This document shows, piece by piece, positions 50,195-58,557 of a stretch of 64,000 nt of DNA (the stretch's first letter is position 1; each line of letters opens with the position of its first letter). This DNA is from Oxalobacteraceae bacterium (lineage in GTDB: Bacteria > Pseudomonadota > Gammaproteobacteria > Burkholderiales > Burkholderiaceae_D). Made by a program: the position numbers and the translations under genes. Where the stretch lies: assembly GCA_013284265.1 (NCBI GenBank), contig JABTBR010000008.1, forward strand, positions 62,001 through 126,000, written 5' to 3'. Under the pieces are notes generated by a model, which had not been told where the DNA came from, ran no database searches, and saw nothing but the letters and a program-made list of their open reading frames with translations.

Positions 50195-52942
50195 GTGGAT
50201 GGCAATGGCACATTCTTCGACTTACTCAAGCAGGTAAGGGAGCTGACGGCCTTCAGCCGCCCTTTGCGGCTGCGCCTGGACCTGCCCAGCGGGCAATCCG
50301 ACAGTCTGCTGCTGCCGCAGCGCGTGGTCGGCACCGAGACAATCTGCGGCGGTATCGAGTACCGCGTGCTGTGCGTGTCGGAGGAGGTAGAGCTACCGCT
50401 CAAGCAAATGATCGCCGTGGCGGCCACGCTCGAATTTGTCACCGACATTGGCGAACTGCGTAGCGTCTGCGGCATCGTCACCGAAGCCAGTTCGGGCGAC
50501 AGCGACGGCGGTCTGGCTAGCTACCAGCTGGTGCTACGCGATGCGCTGACCATTATGGAAAAGCGTATCAACACTCGCGTTTTCCGCAATATGAATGAAG
50601 TCGGGATCGTCTACCAGATCCTCAATGAATGGCAACTGGGGAATCCCCTGCTTGGCATCTGCTTCACATACGAAGTCGATCAAGCTTTTGGCCAGTGCAC
50701 CTATCCGCAGCGCGAATTCACCATGCAGCACAACGAATCGGATGCCGATTTCATTCGTCGCCTGCTGAAGCGGCGCGGCATCGGCTGGTATATCCGCGCC
50801 ACACCAAGAGGAAGCTATTCCTTTCATACCTTGGTGCTGTTTAATTACCCGGGCAGCCTGCTTCAGAATGCGGCGGGGGAGATTCGCTATCACCGCGATG
50901 CCGCGACCGAAGAGCGCGATACGATCACCGCATGGCGCGCGGTACGCAGCCTGCAGCCGGGTAAGGTGACGCGCCACAGCTGGAATTACATGAACCCGGC
51001 AGGCACGCAGTTTATGGGCGCGCAAACCCGCAGCAACACCAACCAGGGTGCCAGCGGCAATCAGCTGGCCGCGAGTCTGGACGATTATCAGATATTGATG
51101 CCGCATGCCGGTATCGACAACGAAGACCTGCTGAACCTGGGTAAGCTGCACGTCAACCGGCACGACTACGAATCCAAATGCTTCCACGGCGAAGGCAGCG
51201 TGCGCGACCTGTGCGCCGGCGAATACTTCACCCTGAGCGGGCATCCGGAGATCGACACGCATCCGCGCGAGGAACGCGACTTCGTGGTCACGGCGCTGAC
51301 GGTGACGGCGCAGAACAATCTGTCCAAGGCGCTGGCCGCGCGCGTCGAAGGACTGTTTTCCCGCAGCAGCTGGATGGGAGATGCGCAGCCGCGAACAGAC
51401 GTGGCAGCACAGCTGGCAAATGGCCCGATGCGCATGCATGTTCAGTTCACGGCGGTGCGGCGCGGCATCGATATTGTGCCGGCCTGGGATGCGCGCATCG
51501 ACCTGCCGCAGGTGGGCATGCAAAGCGCGATGGTAGTCGGTCCGAAGGGGCAGGAAGTCCATTGCGACGACCTTGGCCGGGTGAAGATCCGCTTTCCTGG
51601 CACGCGTGAACAGGATCACGAGCATGCCCACGGTGCCGGCGCGTCCGACGGCGAATACGACTCGGCCTGGGTGCGCGTGGCGTCCAACTGGGCCGGCAAT
51701 GGACCGGGCAATGTGGGCCAATGCGGCACGGTAGGCTTGCCGCGCATCGGCAGCGAAGTGCTGATCGCCTTCCTCGGCGGCGATCCGGATAAGCCTGTGA
51801 TCGTCGGCCAGTTGTACAACTCAATGGCGCCGCCTCCCGCTTTGAGCAATCTTGGCAACCTGCCGGGCAATTGTTATCTCTCGGGCATCAAGAGCCGCGA
51901 AGTACGCGGCAGCCGTGCCAACCAGCTACGCTTTGACGATACCAGCGGCCGGATCAACGCTCAACTGGCCAGCGATCATGGACAAACGCAGCTGAACCTG
52001 GGCTTTCTCACCCAGCCCTTGTTCGATGGCGAAAGCGAAGCGCGCGGCGAAGGCGCAGAACTGCGCAGCGACCACGCGGTATCGATTCGTGGCGCGAAAG
52101 GTGTGCTGCTTAGCGCAAGCAAAGACACGAACGCTTCCGAGCCCTTGCTTAGCCGGGAAGGGCTCGCCGGCACGGCGGAATTGGGACAGCAGGTGGCCCG
52201 GCAGCTGTCCAGCCTCGCGGAAAAGCTCGCGGAAGATGCCCCGGATGGCCCGGAACTGGCGAATCTGGGGGACAAGATCAAGGACTGGGATGGCAACGGT
52301 GAACCCATCGTCGCCTTGAGCGCGCAGGCGGGGGCGTTCATTGGCAGCCAGCAGGCCGTGGCGATATGCGCGCAGTCCTCGATAGACCTGGTCAGTGCGG
52401 GCGACACGCGCGTCGGCACCGGCGCAAATCTGTTGCTCAGGGCCGCGCGCGGCGTCAGCCTGTTCGCCTTCAAGCTCGGCATCAAACTGATTGCGGCGAG
52501 CGGCGCCATTCGTATCCAGGCACAGAGCGGCGATATCGAAATCACGACGACAAAACGCATCAAGCTAATCGCAACGGAAGGGATCGAGTTGCAATCGGAT
52601 GCGATAAAAATAGTCGCCAAGGACTGTCAGGCGGACTATGGCGGCGGTGCGATCACACAGCAAAGCAGCGGTGCTCATACGATCAAATCCTCCCGCTTCA
52701 ACCACGAGAACGGCGGCGCGGGGAGCCCAGAAAATCTCGATCTTCCGACGACAGAAGTTGACCATGATCAGCGGGTGGAGGTATCGGATCTCAGATCCAA
52801 CGAACCCATTCCCAACCGCCGCTATCGCATCACCTCGGAGGATGGGCGGGTATTTGAAGGGACCACGGACGAGGATGGGCTGACAGAAAAAATCAGCACC
52901 AAGCTCGCATTTGGACACTACGAAATCGAATTGCTGGATTGA
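50195..52942 (+). CDS. vgrG: Type VI secretion VgrG spike protein with C-terminal extension
   Basis: The 915-residue protein starts at a GTG preceded by GGGAG. It has the gp27/gp5-like VgrG core (about 1-540) with QREFTMQHNESDADFIRRLL and the gp5 OB-fold segment DDLGRVKIRFPGT. A DUF2345-like beta-helix (about 640-840) has several hydrophobic repeats such as LLLRAARGVSLFAFKLG. A separate C-terminal domain (about 855-915) reads RRYRITSEDGRVFEGTTDEDG, similar in look to small beta-sandwich (transthyretin/collagen-binding-like) adaptors. It forms the puncturing trimer carrying the effector. No other T6SS structural genes are in the window. Confidence 0.93.
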   Translation: MDGNGTFFDLLKQVRELTAFSRPLRLRLDLPSGQSDSLLLPQRVVGTETICGGIEYRVLCVSEEVELPLKQMIAVAATLEFVTDIGELRSVCGIVTEASSGDSDGGLASYQLVLRDALTIMEKRINTRVFRNMNEVGIVYQILNEWQLGNPLLGICFTYEVDQAFGQCTYPQREFTMQHNESDADFIRRLLKRRGIGWYIRATPRGSYSFHTLVLFNYPGSLLQNAAGEIRYHRDAATEERDTITAWRAVRSLQPGKVTRHSWNYMNPAGTQFMGAQTRSNTNQGASGNQLAASLDDYQILMPHAGIDNEDLLNLGKLHVNRHDYESKCFHGEGSVRDLCAGEYFTLSGHPEIDTHPREERDFVVTALTVTAQNNLSKALAARVEGLFSRSSWMGDAQPRTDVAAQLANGPMRMHVQFTAVRRGIDIVPAWDARIDLPQVGMQSAMVVGPKGQEVHCDDLGRVKIRFPGTREQDHEHAHGAGASDGEYDSAWVRVASNWAGNGPGNVGQCGTVGLPRIGSEVLIAFLGGDPDKPVIVGQLYNSMAPPPALSNLGNLPGNCYLSGIKSREVRGSRANQLRFDDTSGRINAQLASDHGQTQLNLGFLTQPLFDGESEARGEGAELRSDHAVSIRGAKGVLLSASKDTNASEPLLSREGLAGTAELGQQVARQLSSLAEKLAEDAPDGPELANLGDKIKDWDGNGEPIVALSAQAGAFIGSQQAVAICAQSSIDLVSAGDTRVGTGANLLLRAARGVSLFAFKLGIKLIAASGAIRIQAQSGDIEITTTKRIKLIATEGIELQSDAIKIVAKDCQADYGGGAITQQSSGAHTIKSSRFNHENGGAGSPENLDLPTTEVDHDQRVEVSDLRSNEPIPNRRYRITSEDGRVFEGTTDEDGLTEKISTKLAFGHYEIELLD

Positions 52943-52951
52943 GGAGGAGAC

Positions 52952-54700
52952 ATGGGAAAGCAACTGGCGGTCAATGTGGCGGCAGGCGGCTTGAAGGCAA
53001 CTGGATGCTGCACGCCCAAGGAAGACAAAACACCTCAGAAGATGAGTGTCCCGCCCAGGAGGGTGTTACCGATTATTTTTATTCCCGGAATCATGGGTTC
53101 AAATCTCCGCATGAGTGCCAAGAGGCAAGAAGAGCTAAAAAAATCAAACAATATTGCTTGGAGACCTGATTTTAAATACGAGTCTTCTGGGCTTTTAAAT
53201 GCATCGCCACGCGAGCGGCAGCTCCAGTTAGATCCCTCAACAACGGAGGTAGATGAATATGACCCTCCGAATAGTTCGACTGGAGACAAGAAAGAAACGC
53301 CAGAAGACAGAAATAAAATTGGAACTGTTTCTGTAACGCTGAATGTTGGAATCAATACACCGTTGCTGACAGATGATCTGAAAGGATCAAAAAATGGCAA
53401 AACCAAGGAAGAAAAAGCCCGGGAGCGCGGTTGGGGAGAAATCTACTGCGGCAGCTACCAGGGTATTCTTGAGAAATGCGAGCAGCATTTGAATAGCCCG
53501 CCAACATCAGATTTTTGGAAAAAAATGTTCGAAGTCGATCCAGTGAGATGGGGAGCGCATCCGGAGCCAGCGCTCAAACGTCTTTCGGAGAACGATTTCA
53601 AAAAAGCGGTCGAGGGATGCTGGTTTCCAGTTCATGCGATGGGTTACAACTGGTTAGAAGCAAATGGTGACTCTGCTTTAAAACTAGGTAACCGCATAAT
53701 TAAACTGATAAAAAAATATCGCGAGCAGAAGTTTCAATGCGAAAAAGTAATATTAATAACCCATTCCATGGGTGGATTGGTTGCTCGTGCATTGATACAT
53801 CCAAAACTTGGAAAACTCAGTTCCGAAATTTTGGGTATTGTTCATGGAGAAATGCCGGCAGCCGGAGCACCTGCAGCCTATAAACGGATACGCTCCGGTA
53901 CCGAAGAGAGTGGATCTATCATAGATTTTGCACCCAAGATATTGGGCAATTTCGGGTCTGACGTGACTGCAGTTCTAGGGAACGCTCAAGGTGGATTGGA
54001 ACTATTGCCAAGCAAAGCGTATGGAAACGGATGGCTGGAGATCCGGCAGAACGGAAAATTACTCAGAAGCCTTCCTGAAAATGGGGATCCATATGCCGAA
54101 ATTTATCAAATTCGAGACAAATGGTGGCGCCTTTTACGCGAAGAGTGGCTCAATCCAGCGCTCCAGCCAGGCTGTGGATTTGATCACACCTATATTTTAT
54201 TAGAACAAGCCAAAGAATTTCACGAGTTGATCAACTCAAGCTACCACGACCTCTGCTACGCACACTATGGTTGCGATAGTGGTCGTCCCTCCTGGGAAAA
54301 AGTAATTTGGAATTTAGATCCAAAATATAAAGAAAAAGATTGGCAAGGATTACATATATTTTCCGACGAAAAAAAAGGGAAATTTCGATTATATAAAGCC
54401 ACATCCGACTTCATTGATGACGAAGATTCCGGTATCGCAAGCATGGATGGAACCAATATAAATATTCCTCCGCAATATCCATCGTTCGGGGTAGAGCTTG
54501 GCGCGAGCGTTGGGCCTGGAGATCAAACGGTGCCGGCACGCTCTTCCGATCAACAGCTTCACAGCGGAAAATTCAGTGGTCTATTTCGGCAGGTAGGATA
54601 TGAGCACCAGAATAGCTATAAAGACGACGCAGCAATTAAATCGACCTTATTCAGTCTGGTGCGCATTATTGAAAAGATGAAATGGAGCAATCATGCATAA
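52952..54700 (+). CDS. Type VI lipase effector (Tle-like alpha/beta hydrolase)
   Basis: The 582-residue protein has the oxyanion element FIPGIMGSNLR near 43-53, nucleophile Ser272 in ITHSMGGLVA, Asp524 in GPGDQTVP and His552 in YEHQNSY, a complete Ser-Asp-His triad. This matches the broad Tle phospholipase/esterase group (LCAT/PGAP1-like), with no signal peptide. GC is low over most of the gene (for example 14 of 60 bases at 54301-54360) compared with the GC-rich neighbours, indicating recent acquisition; the first 35 codons are GC-rich like vgrG. It lies 9 bp after vgrG and overlaps the immunity gene by 8 bp. Substrate class is not determined. Confidence 0.88.
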   Translation: MGKQLAVNVAAGGLKATGCCTPKEDKTPQKMSVPPRRVLPIIFIPGIMGSNLRMSAKRQEELKKSNNIAWRPDFKYESSGLLNASPRERQLQLDPSTTEVDEYDPPNSSTGDKKETPEDRNKIGTVSVTLNVGINTPLLTDDLKGSKNGKTKEEKARERGWGEIYCGSYQGILEKCEQHLNSPPTSDFWKKMFEVDPVRWGAHPEPALKRLSENDFKKAVEGCWFPVHAMGYNWLEANGDSALKLGNRIIKLIKKYREQKFQCEKVILITHSMGGLVARALIHPKLGKLSSEILGIVHGEMPAAGAPAAYKRIRSGTEESGSIIDFAPKILGNFGSDVTAVLGNAQGGLELLPSKAYGNGWLEIRQNGKLLRSLPENGDPYAEIYQIRDKWWRLLREEWLNPALQPGCGFDHTYILLEQAKEFHELINSSYHDLCYAHYGCDSGRPSWEKVIWNLDPKYKEKDWQGLHIFSDEKKGKFRLYKATSDFIDDEDSGIASMDGTNINIPPQYPSFGVELGASVGPGDQTVPARSSDQQLHSGKFSGLFRQVGYEHQNSYKDDAAIKSTLFSLVRIIEKMKWSNHA

Positions 54701-56126
54701 GTCTTCCGTTCAATTTGGTGGAATTTTCGGCGCAACAATGTTTTTTTTGGCTGCAGCACTTTATTTTATCGCCTTTTCCAGTAAAAATGTTTCAGGAGAG
54801 AATATGCCATTGAGCCCACGCATACAAAACATTTTTGAAAAAACAAAAACTATCTGCCTAGGGAGATTTATAGTTGTTGTACCAGAAAGCGCGAAAATAA
54901 TATATGGCCCAGCAAACGTTCCGTGGCCAATCAACAATTACCCAGGCAAAGGCGCGCAGATGGAAAAGGTCATTAGTGACCGGTTAATTGAAATAAGAGA
55001 TGAGCCTAAATATCTCCAAGGGGATTTACGTCTTCCTAGCTCATTGGTTGGCAAAGTTTTCGATGGTGCTTTACCGAATCAAAAAATCGTTTTTGGCGTA
55101 AGCAAGGGAAGCGGAGGTTTCTATAGGATTGAATCCTATACCAAAATCGGAGACGATCTATTCATTCAAGAAAGCGATTCCATTCCTAAGAAAAACGAAC
55201 AAGATGTTCGTGAGCTGAATTCAATCGCGCCGCTATTGCGATCTCGCGGTGAGCTGGAAATTCCGGCCGAACCGGGCATTTGCATCGAGGATGGATTTAT
55301 CCGTACTTCCACCGCAATCTCTAACGAAGATTTGAGCATCGGTGTCCGACTCACAGAGTTCCCTGATGTACATTTTTCGTTTTCAGTACACAATAAGAAA
55401 TATGTTGCCTCAGACGCAATTGAGCCCCGTCTAAAACAGGCTGAAGAAGATGCCAAGCGCAACGGGAATGGCGCCTGGTACGCACGGATCAAGACCTTGC
55501 GACGCGGTCAGCGAACGATCGGAAAGTGGACGGGCTTTGAAATCCTTGCCCATATGCCTGCACAAGCTGAGGTGGGAGAAACCCACGAGTTCGCTTATCT
55601 CAGTCACGGTGAGCCCGGCGATCCGTTTATACCAATGTTGGACATCAAGCTGAGCACCGGCGTGAAAGGCAATCAGATCGGCGGTGGCAAGCCCAGCATC
55701 ACCGACGAAGAAGCCGTTGCCTTGTGGGACAAACTCACGAACTCGATACGCGTGCGTCCGACCAAGGAAGCTGCGAAACAAAGCGCGGTGCCCAATGTAG
55801 CACTCGGCACCCTGGCGCAGTCCGGCACAGTGTGCCCGCAAAGCGGATGGTGGGAATCCAAGGATGGCGACCGGGACTTTCAGGTGGCCGGCGGCGCCCG
55901 GCAGCATTTTACTCAGGGAGTGCGCATGCCCAATGCGATTCTGATTGCCACGCCCTCGATCTGGCAAAAATTAAAACTCAGCCGGGCCAGTCCCCGCGCC
56001 TCCATTACCGCCGTGTGGACCCTGGTCGAGATCGACCCACCGCCCCAAGTCAATTCCACGCAACATCTGCACGATGAAATCCTAAGGAAAGACAGCGATG
56101 CCGAACCGCCAGTGAAGGAGAGCTAG
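54693..56126 (+). CDS. Tle immunity protein (Tli4-like), membrane-anchored
   Basis: The 477-residue protein has an N-terminal transmembrane or signal-anchor helix (about 10-30) and a Tli4_N-like segment with TICLGRFIVVVPESAKI near 51-67. Its C-terminal domain carries SGTVCPQSGWWESKDGD, a motif I associate with Tli4-like immunity proteins. It should sit in the periplasm or inner membrane, neutralising the lipase of a sister cell. The first 8 bp overlap the effector stop. Base composition changes within the gene: the first half is AT-rich, while from about 55430 on it resembles the host (34 of 60 GC at 55501-55560). Confidence 0.82.
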   Translation: MHKSSVQFGGIFGATMFFLAAALYFIAFSSKNVSGENMPLSPRIQNIFEKTKTICLGRFIVVVPESAKIIYGPANVPWPINNYPGKGAQMEKVISDRLIEIRDEPKYLQGDLRLPSSLVGKVFDGALPNQKIVFGVSKGSGGFYRIESYTKIGDDLFIQESDSIPKKNEQDVRELNSIAPLLRSRGELEIPAEPGICIEDGFIRTSTAISNEDLSIGVRLTEFPDVHFSFSVHNKKYVASDAIEPRLKQAEEDAKRNGNGAWYARIKTLRRGQRTIGKWTGFEILAHMPAQAEVGETHEFAYLSHGEPGDPFIPMLDIKLSTGVKGNQIGGGKPSITDEEAVALWDKLTNSIRVRPTKEAAKQSAVPNVALGTLAQSGTVCPQSGWWESKDGDRDFQVAGGARQHFTQGVRMPNAILIATPSIWQKLKLSRASPRASITAVWTLVEIDPPPQVNSTQHLHDEILRKDSDAEPPVKES

Positions 56127-56393
56127 ATGCCAAACATCATTCGCGTGGGCGACCCAACCTCCCACGGCGGCAAAGTGGTCAACAGCAGTGCCGTGCATTT
56201 CATTGTCGGCGGAAAGCCAGTCGCGCTCGTCGGCGACAAGTGCATGTGCCCACTCACAGGACATCAAAACTGTGTCATCACCAGCGGCAACGCCGCGCAC
56301 ACCGTCAATGGAAAAGCCGTGGCGTATGACGGCGATAAAACCAGTTGCGGTGCGACGCTCATTTCAACCGCGGGCAATTTTTGCTGCAATTGA
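56127..56393 (+). CDS. PAAR-domain spike-tip protein
   Basis: This 88-residue protein is a single PAAR domain: MPNIIRVGDPTSHGGKVVN, VGGKPVALVGDKCMCPLTGH and TVNGKAVAYDGDKTSCGATL; His and Cys residues are placed for zinc binding. PAAR caps the VgrG spike and can sharpen or load effectors. It starts directly after the immunity gene stop, so vgrG, effector, immunity and PAAR form one unit. GC-rich composition resembles the chromosome, not the effector. Confidence 0.93.
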   Translation: MPNIIRVGDPTSHGGKVVNSSAVHFIVGGKPVALVGDKCMCPLTGHQNCVITSGNAAHTVNGKAVAYDGDKTSCGATLISTAGNFCCN

Positions 56394-56434
56394 AATAAGG
56401 CACGAGGTCAATTTAAAACCCTTCGCGCAATAGA

Positions 56435-56472
56435 AAAATCCCCGTTCGATGTTTCCATCAAACGGGGATTTT
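56435..56472. terminator. Bidirectional terminator between PAAR and tRNA-Pro
   Basis: AAAATCCCCGTTCGATG (56435-56451) pairs with CATCAAACGGGGATTTT (56456-56472) with one mismatch and loop TTTC. A/T runs on both sides make it work for the plus-strand T6SS module and the minus-strand tRNA. Confidence 0.8.
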
Positions 56473-56478
56473 AAATTT

Positions 56479-56555
56479 TGGTCGGAGTACAAGGATTCGA
56501 ACCTTGGACCCCCTGGTCCCAAACCAGGTGCGCTACCGGGCTGCGCCACACTCCG
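56479..56555 (-). tRNA. tRNA-Pro (anticodon TGG)
   Basis: The 77-nt minus-strand sequence begins CGGAGTGTGGCGCAGCCCGG and ends TACTCCGACCA, with an encoded CCA. Acceptor, D, anticodon (CCTGG-TTTGGGA-CCAGG) and T arms (GGTTCGAATCC) pair well. The anticodon TGG reads proline codons. A well-spaced promoter lies just upstream. Confidence 0.95.
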
Positions 56556-56565
56556 AAGAAGCAAG

Positions 56566-56594
56566 ATAATACAAGCTGCTTCAGTATCCGTCAA
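56566..56594 (-). promoter_or_regulatory. Promoter of tRNA-Pro
   Basis: On the minus strand TTGACG (56594-56589), a 17-bp spacer and TATTAT (56571-56566) end 10 bp before the tRNA 5' end. This is the best consensus promoter seen in the window. Confidence 0.8.
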
Positions 56595-56679
56595 GTGCCG
56601 GTACGAATTCAGTATGTACCATTGCGGATTTTTTTCAATGTGAGAATATGAGCGTCTTCAGGACGTTAACAAATAAACC

Positions 56680-57372
56680 ATGCCAGAAATTTCCCCTGCG
56701 GCGCAAGGCTTGACACGCTACGGTGCCGCGTCGCGGCGGCGCTGGGGGATCGCTGCGGGCGTGGCGGTTTCGCTGCTGCTGCATGGGGTGCTGATTTTCG
56801 GCTATCGCTTCGGACTGACGCCGGCCCCGCTGCCGCAGTTGCCGCATGCGGAGATGCTGACGGTATGGGTGCGGCCCGCGCCGCCGCCCACGCCGGTCAA
56901 GCCGCCACCGCCGCCGGAACCGGTCAAGCCAAAGGAGCCGCCCAGGGTGCTGGCACAACAGCCGCCGAAGGAGAAGGAAAAGCCGGAGCGTTTGCCAGCG
57001 CCAGCAAGAGAGCTGGCGCAAAAGCCGGACAGCGCGCCGCCGGTGACGGAGTCGCAGGCGATTACCTTGCCGGGGCCTGTGTCGGCGCCGCCGCCCGATC
57101 CCTTTGCAGAACCGCGCGCGGCCGATGCCAAGCCGGCCTTTGATATGGATGCGGCGCGCAGGACGGCACGCAAGATGGCCAATGAGCCTGATCCGGCCAA
57201 GGCGGGGACGGCGTTGGCGCGCTTGCCGCAGAAGCAGCTGGAATCGGAAACTGAAATGGCCAAGCGCGTGTCGCAGGCCAAGCGCCCGGATTGCAAGGAC
57301 GGTTTGCCAGGTGGCTTGCTGGCGCCCTTATTCCTGATGATGGATAAGAAAGACCACGGCTGCAAGTGGTAG
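56680..57372 (+). CDS. TonB-like protein of unknown function
   Basis: The 230-residue protein has a signal-anchor helix GIAAGVAVSLLLHGVLIFG near 23-41, the usual TonB N-terminal position. A proline-rich stretch (about 64-105: RPAPPPTPVKPPPPPEP) and a charged linker follow, ending in CKDGLPGGLLAPLFLMM without a recognisable TonB C-terminal beta domain. No exbB or exbD is nearby, so TonB function is doubtful; it may be an envelope-spanning accessory protein. It is followed by two palindromic repeats. Confidence 0.7.
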   Translation: MPEISPAAQGLTRYGAASRRRWGIAAGVAVSLLLHGVLIFGYRFGLTPAPLPQLPHAEMLTVWVRPAPPPTPVKPPPPPEPVKPKEPPRVLAQQPPKEKEKPERLPAPARELAQKPDSAPPVTESQAITLPGPVSAPPPDPFAEPRAADAKPAFDMDAARRTARKMANEPDPAKAGTALARLPQKQLESETEMAKRVSQAKRPDCKDGLPGGLLAPLFLMMDKKDHGCKW

Positions 57373-57397
57373 GTCCGCGGAACGATCGCTTTTTTAA

Positions 57398-57460
57398 AAC
57401 CCACGGCTGAAATCTGGGGTCAGACCCGACGGGTCTGACCCCGGCTCTTTGCCGTGGGTT
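57398..57460 (-). repeat. Dispersed palindromic repeat, short form (63 bp)
   Basis: AACCCACGGCTGAAATCTGG to GGCTCTTTGCCGTGGGTT around GGGTCAGACCC/GGGTCTGACCC. It is 25 bp beyond the TonB-like gene and followed 29 bp later by a long copy. Confidence 0.85.
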
Positions 57461-57615
57461 CTAATATGGTCTGCGGCGCGCTACCTGAAAACCCAGGGCG
57501 TAACCCCAGGGGTCAGACCCCGGGTCCGGGGAGGGGCCGCGCCCCGCCTGTCCCTGTGGGACAGGCCCCCGGCTCTTTGCCGTGGGTTCTAATATGGTCT
57601 GCGGCGCGCTACCTG
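57439..57615. repeat. 49-bp direct repeat bracketing the second copy
   Basis: 57439-57487 and 57567-57615 are identical over 49 bp, spaced by 128 bp. The repeat includes the 3' arm of the palindromic element plus 27 bp of flank (CTAATATGGTCTGCGGCGCG and on), showing a recent duplication or insertion event. Confidence 0.85.
57490..57588 (-). repeat. Dispersed palindromic repeat, long form (99 bp)
   Basis: AACCCAGGGCGTAACCCCAGG to GGCTCTTTGCCGTGGGTT with hairpins GAGGGGCCGCGCCCC and CCTGTCCCTGTGGGACAGG. It lies downstream of both convergent genes, TonB-like and rsmI. Confidence 0.85.
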
Positions 57616-57632
57616 GAACGTCGAAAACCTGC

Positions 57633-58547
57633 TTACTCGCCAGCCTGCCCCTTGAGTTCCAGCGCGCGGTCATACAAAGCATTCTTCTTGCGCCCGGTAA
57701 TCTGCGCCGTCAGATTGGCGGCCTGCTTGACCGAGCATTCCGTCAGCAGAATATTCAGGATGCGCTCGGCCTCGGCATCTTCGGCATCGCTGGCGGCGGG
57801 CGCGCCGGCCAGCAGCACGACGAACTCGCCTTTTTCCCGGTGCGGATCGGCCTTGATCCAGGCTTGTGCCTCGGACAGCGGGCAGCGGTGGATCTCCTCA
57901 AACATCTTGGTCAGCTCGCGCGCGAACACGACTTCGCGCTCGGGCTCGAACACGGCCGCCAGCGCGCCGGCACAATCGAGTATCCGGTGCGGCGCTTCGT
58001 AAAACACCATGGTCGCCGTCACGCTGAGCAAGGACTGCAAGAAATTCTCGCGCTGCTTGGCCTTGGCCGGCAGAAAACCCACAAAGTAAAACTGGTCGTT
58101 CACCAGCCCGCTGGCCGACAGCGCCGTGACGGCCGCCGACGCGCCCGGCAGCGGCAGCACGCGCAGACCCGCCGCGCGCACGGCATCCACAATGCGCGCG
58201 CCCGGATCGGACACGGCCGGCGTACCGGCATCGGACACCAGCGCGATGCGCTCGCCGGCCTGCAGGCGGGCGATCAGCGTCTCGGCGATCTCGCGCTCAT
58301 TGTGCTGGTGGGCCGCGATCAGCGGCTTGTGCAGGCCGAAGCGGGTCATCAGCTGGGCGGTGTTGCGGGTATCCTCGCAGGCGACCGCGTTGACGATGCT
58401 CAAGACGTGCAAAGCGCGCAGACTAATATCGGTGACGTTGCCGATCGGGGTCGCCACGACGTACAAGGTTGCGCTAGGATAGGTCTGGTGCGCCGTTTCA
58501 CCCATGACAGGCAGGGTGGCGATGGAGCTGGTTTCGTGTTCGGTCAT
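57633..58547 (-). CDS. rsmI: 16S rRNA (cytidine-1402-2'-O)-methyltransferase
   Basis: The 304-residue SAM-dependent methyltransferase has LYVVATPIGNVTDISLRAL near the start, ACEDTRNTAQLMTRFG, SDAGTPAVSDPGARIV and PLPGASAAVTALSASGL, the typical RsmI (YraL) tetrapyrrole-methylase fold. It methylates the ribose of C1402 in 16S rRNA. The start ATG at 58547 is 10 bp from the lpoA-like start on the other strand; a TTG 10 codons further would overlap it. RsmI next to lpoA-like, yraN, diaA and dolP-like is the familiar yraL-yraP arrangement. Confidence 0.94.
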   Translation of the reverse strand: MTEHETSSIATLPVMGETAHQTYPSATLYVVATPIGNVTDISLRALHVLSIVNAVACEDTRNTAQLMTRFGLHKPLIAAHQHNEREIAETLIARLQAGERIALVSDAGTPAVSDPGARIVDAVRAAGLRVLPLPGASAAVTALSASGLVNDQFYFVGFLPAKAKQRENFLQSLLSVTATMVFYEAPHRILDCAGALAAVFEPEREVVFARELTKMFEEIHRCPLSEAQAWIKADPHREKGEFVVLLAGAPAASDAEDAEAERILNILLTECSVKQAANLTAQITGRKKNALYDRALELKGQAGE

Positions 58548-58557
58548 TGGGGGTAGG

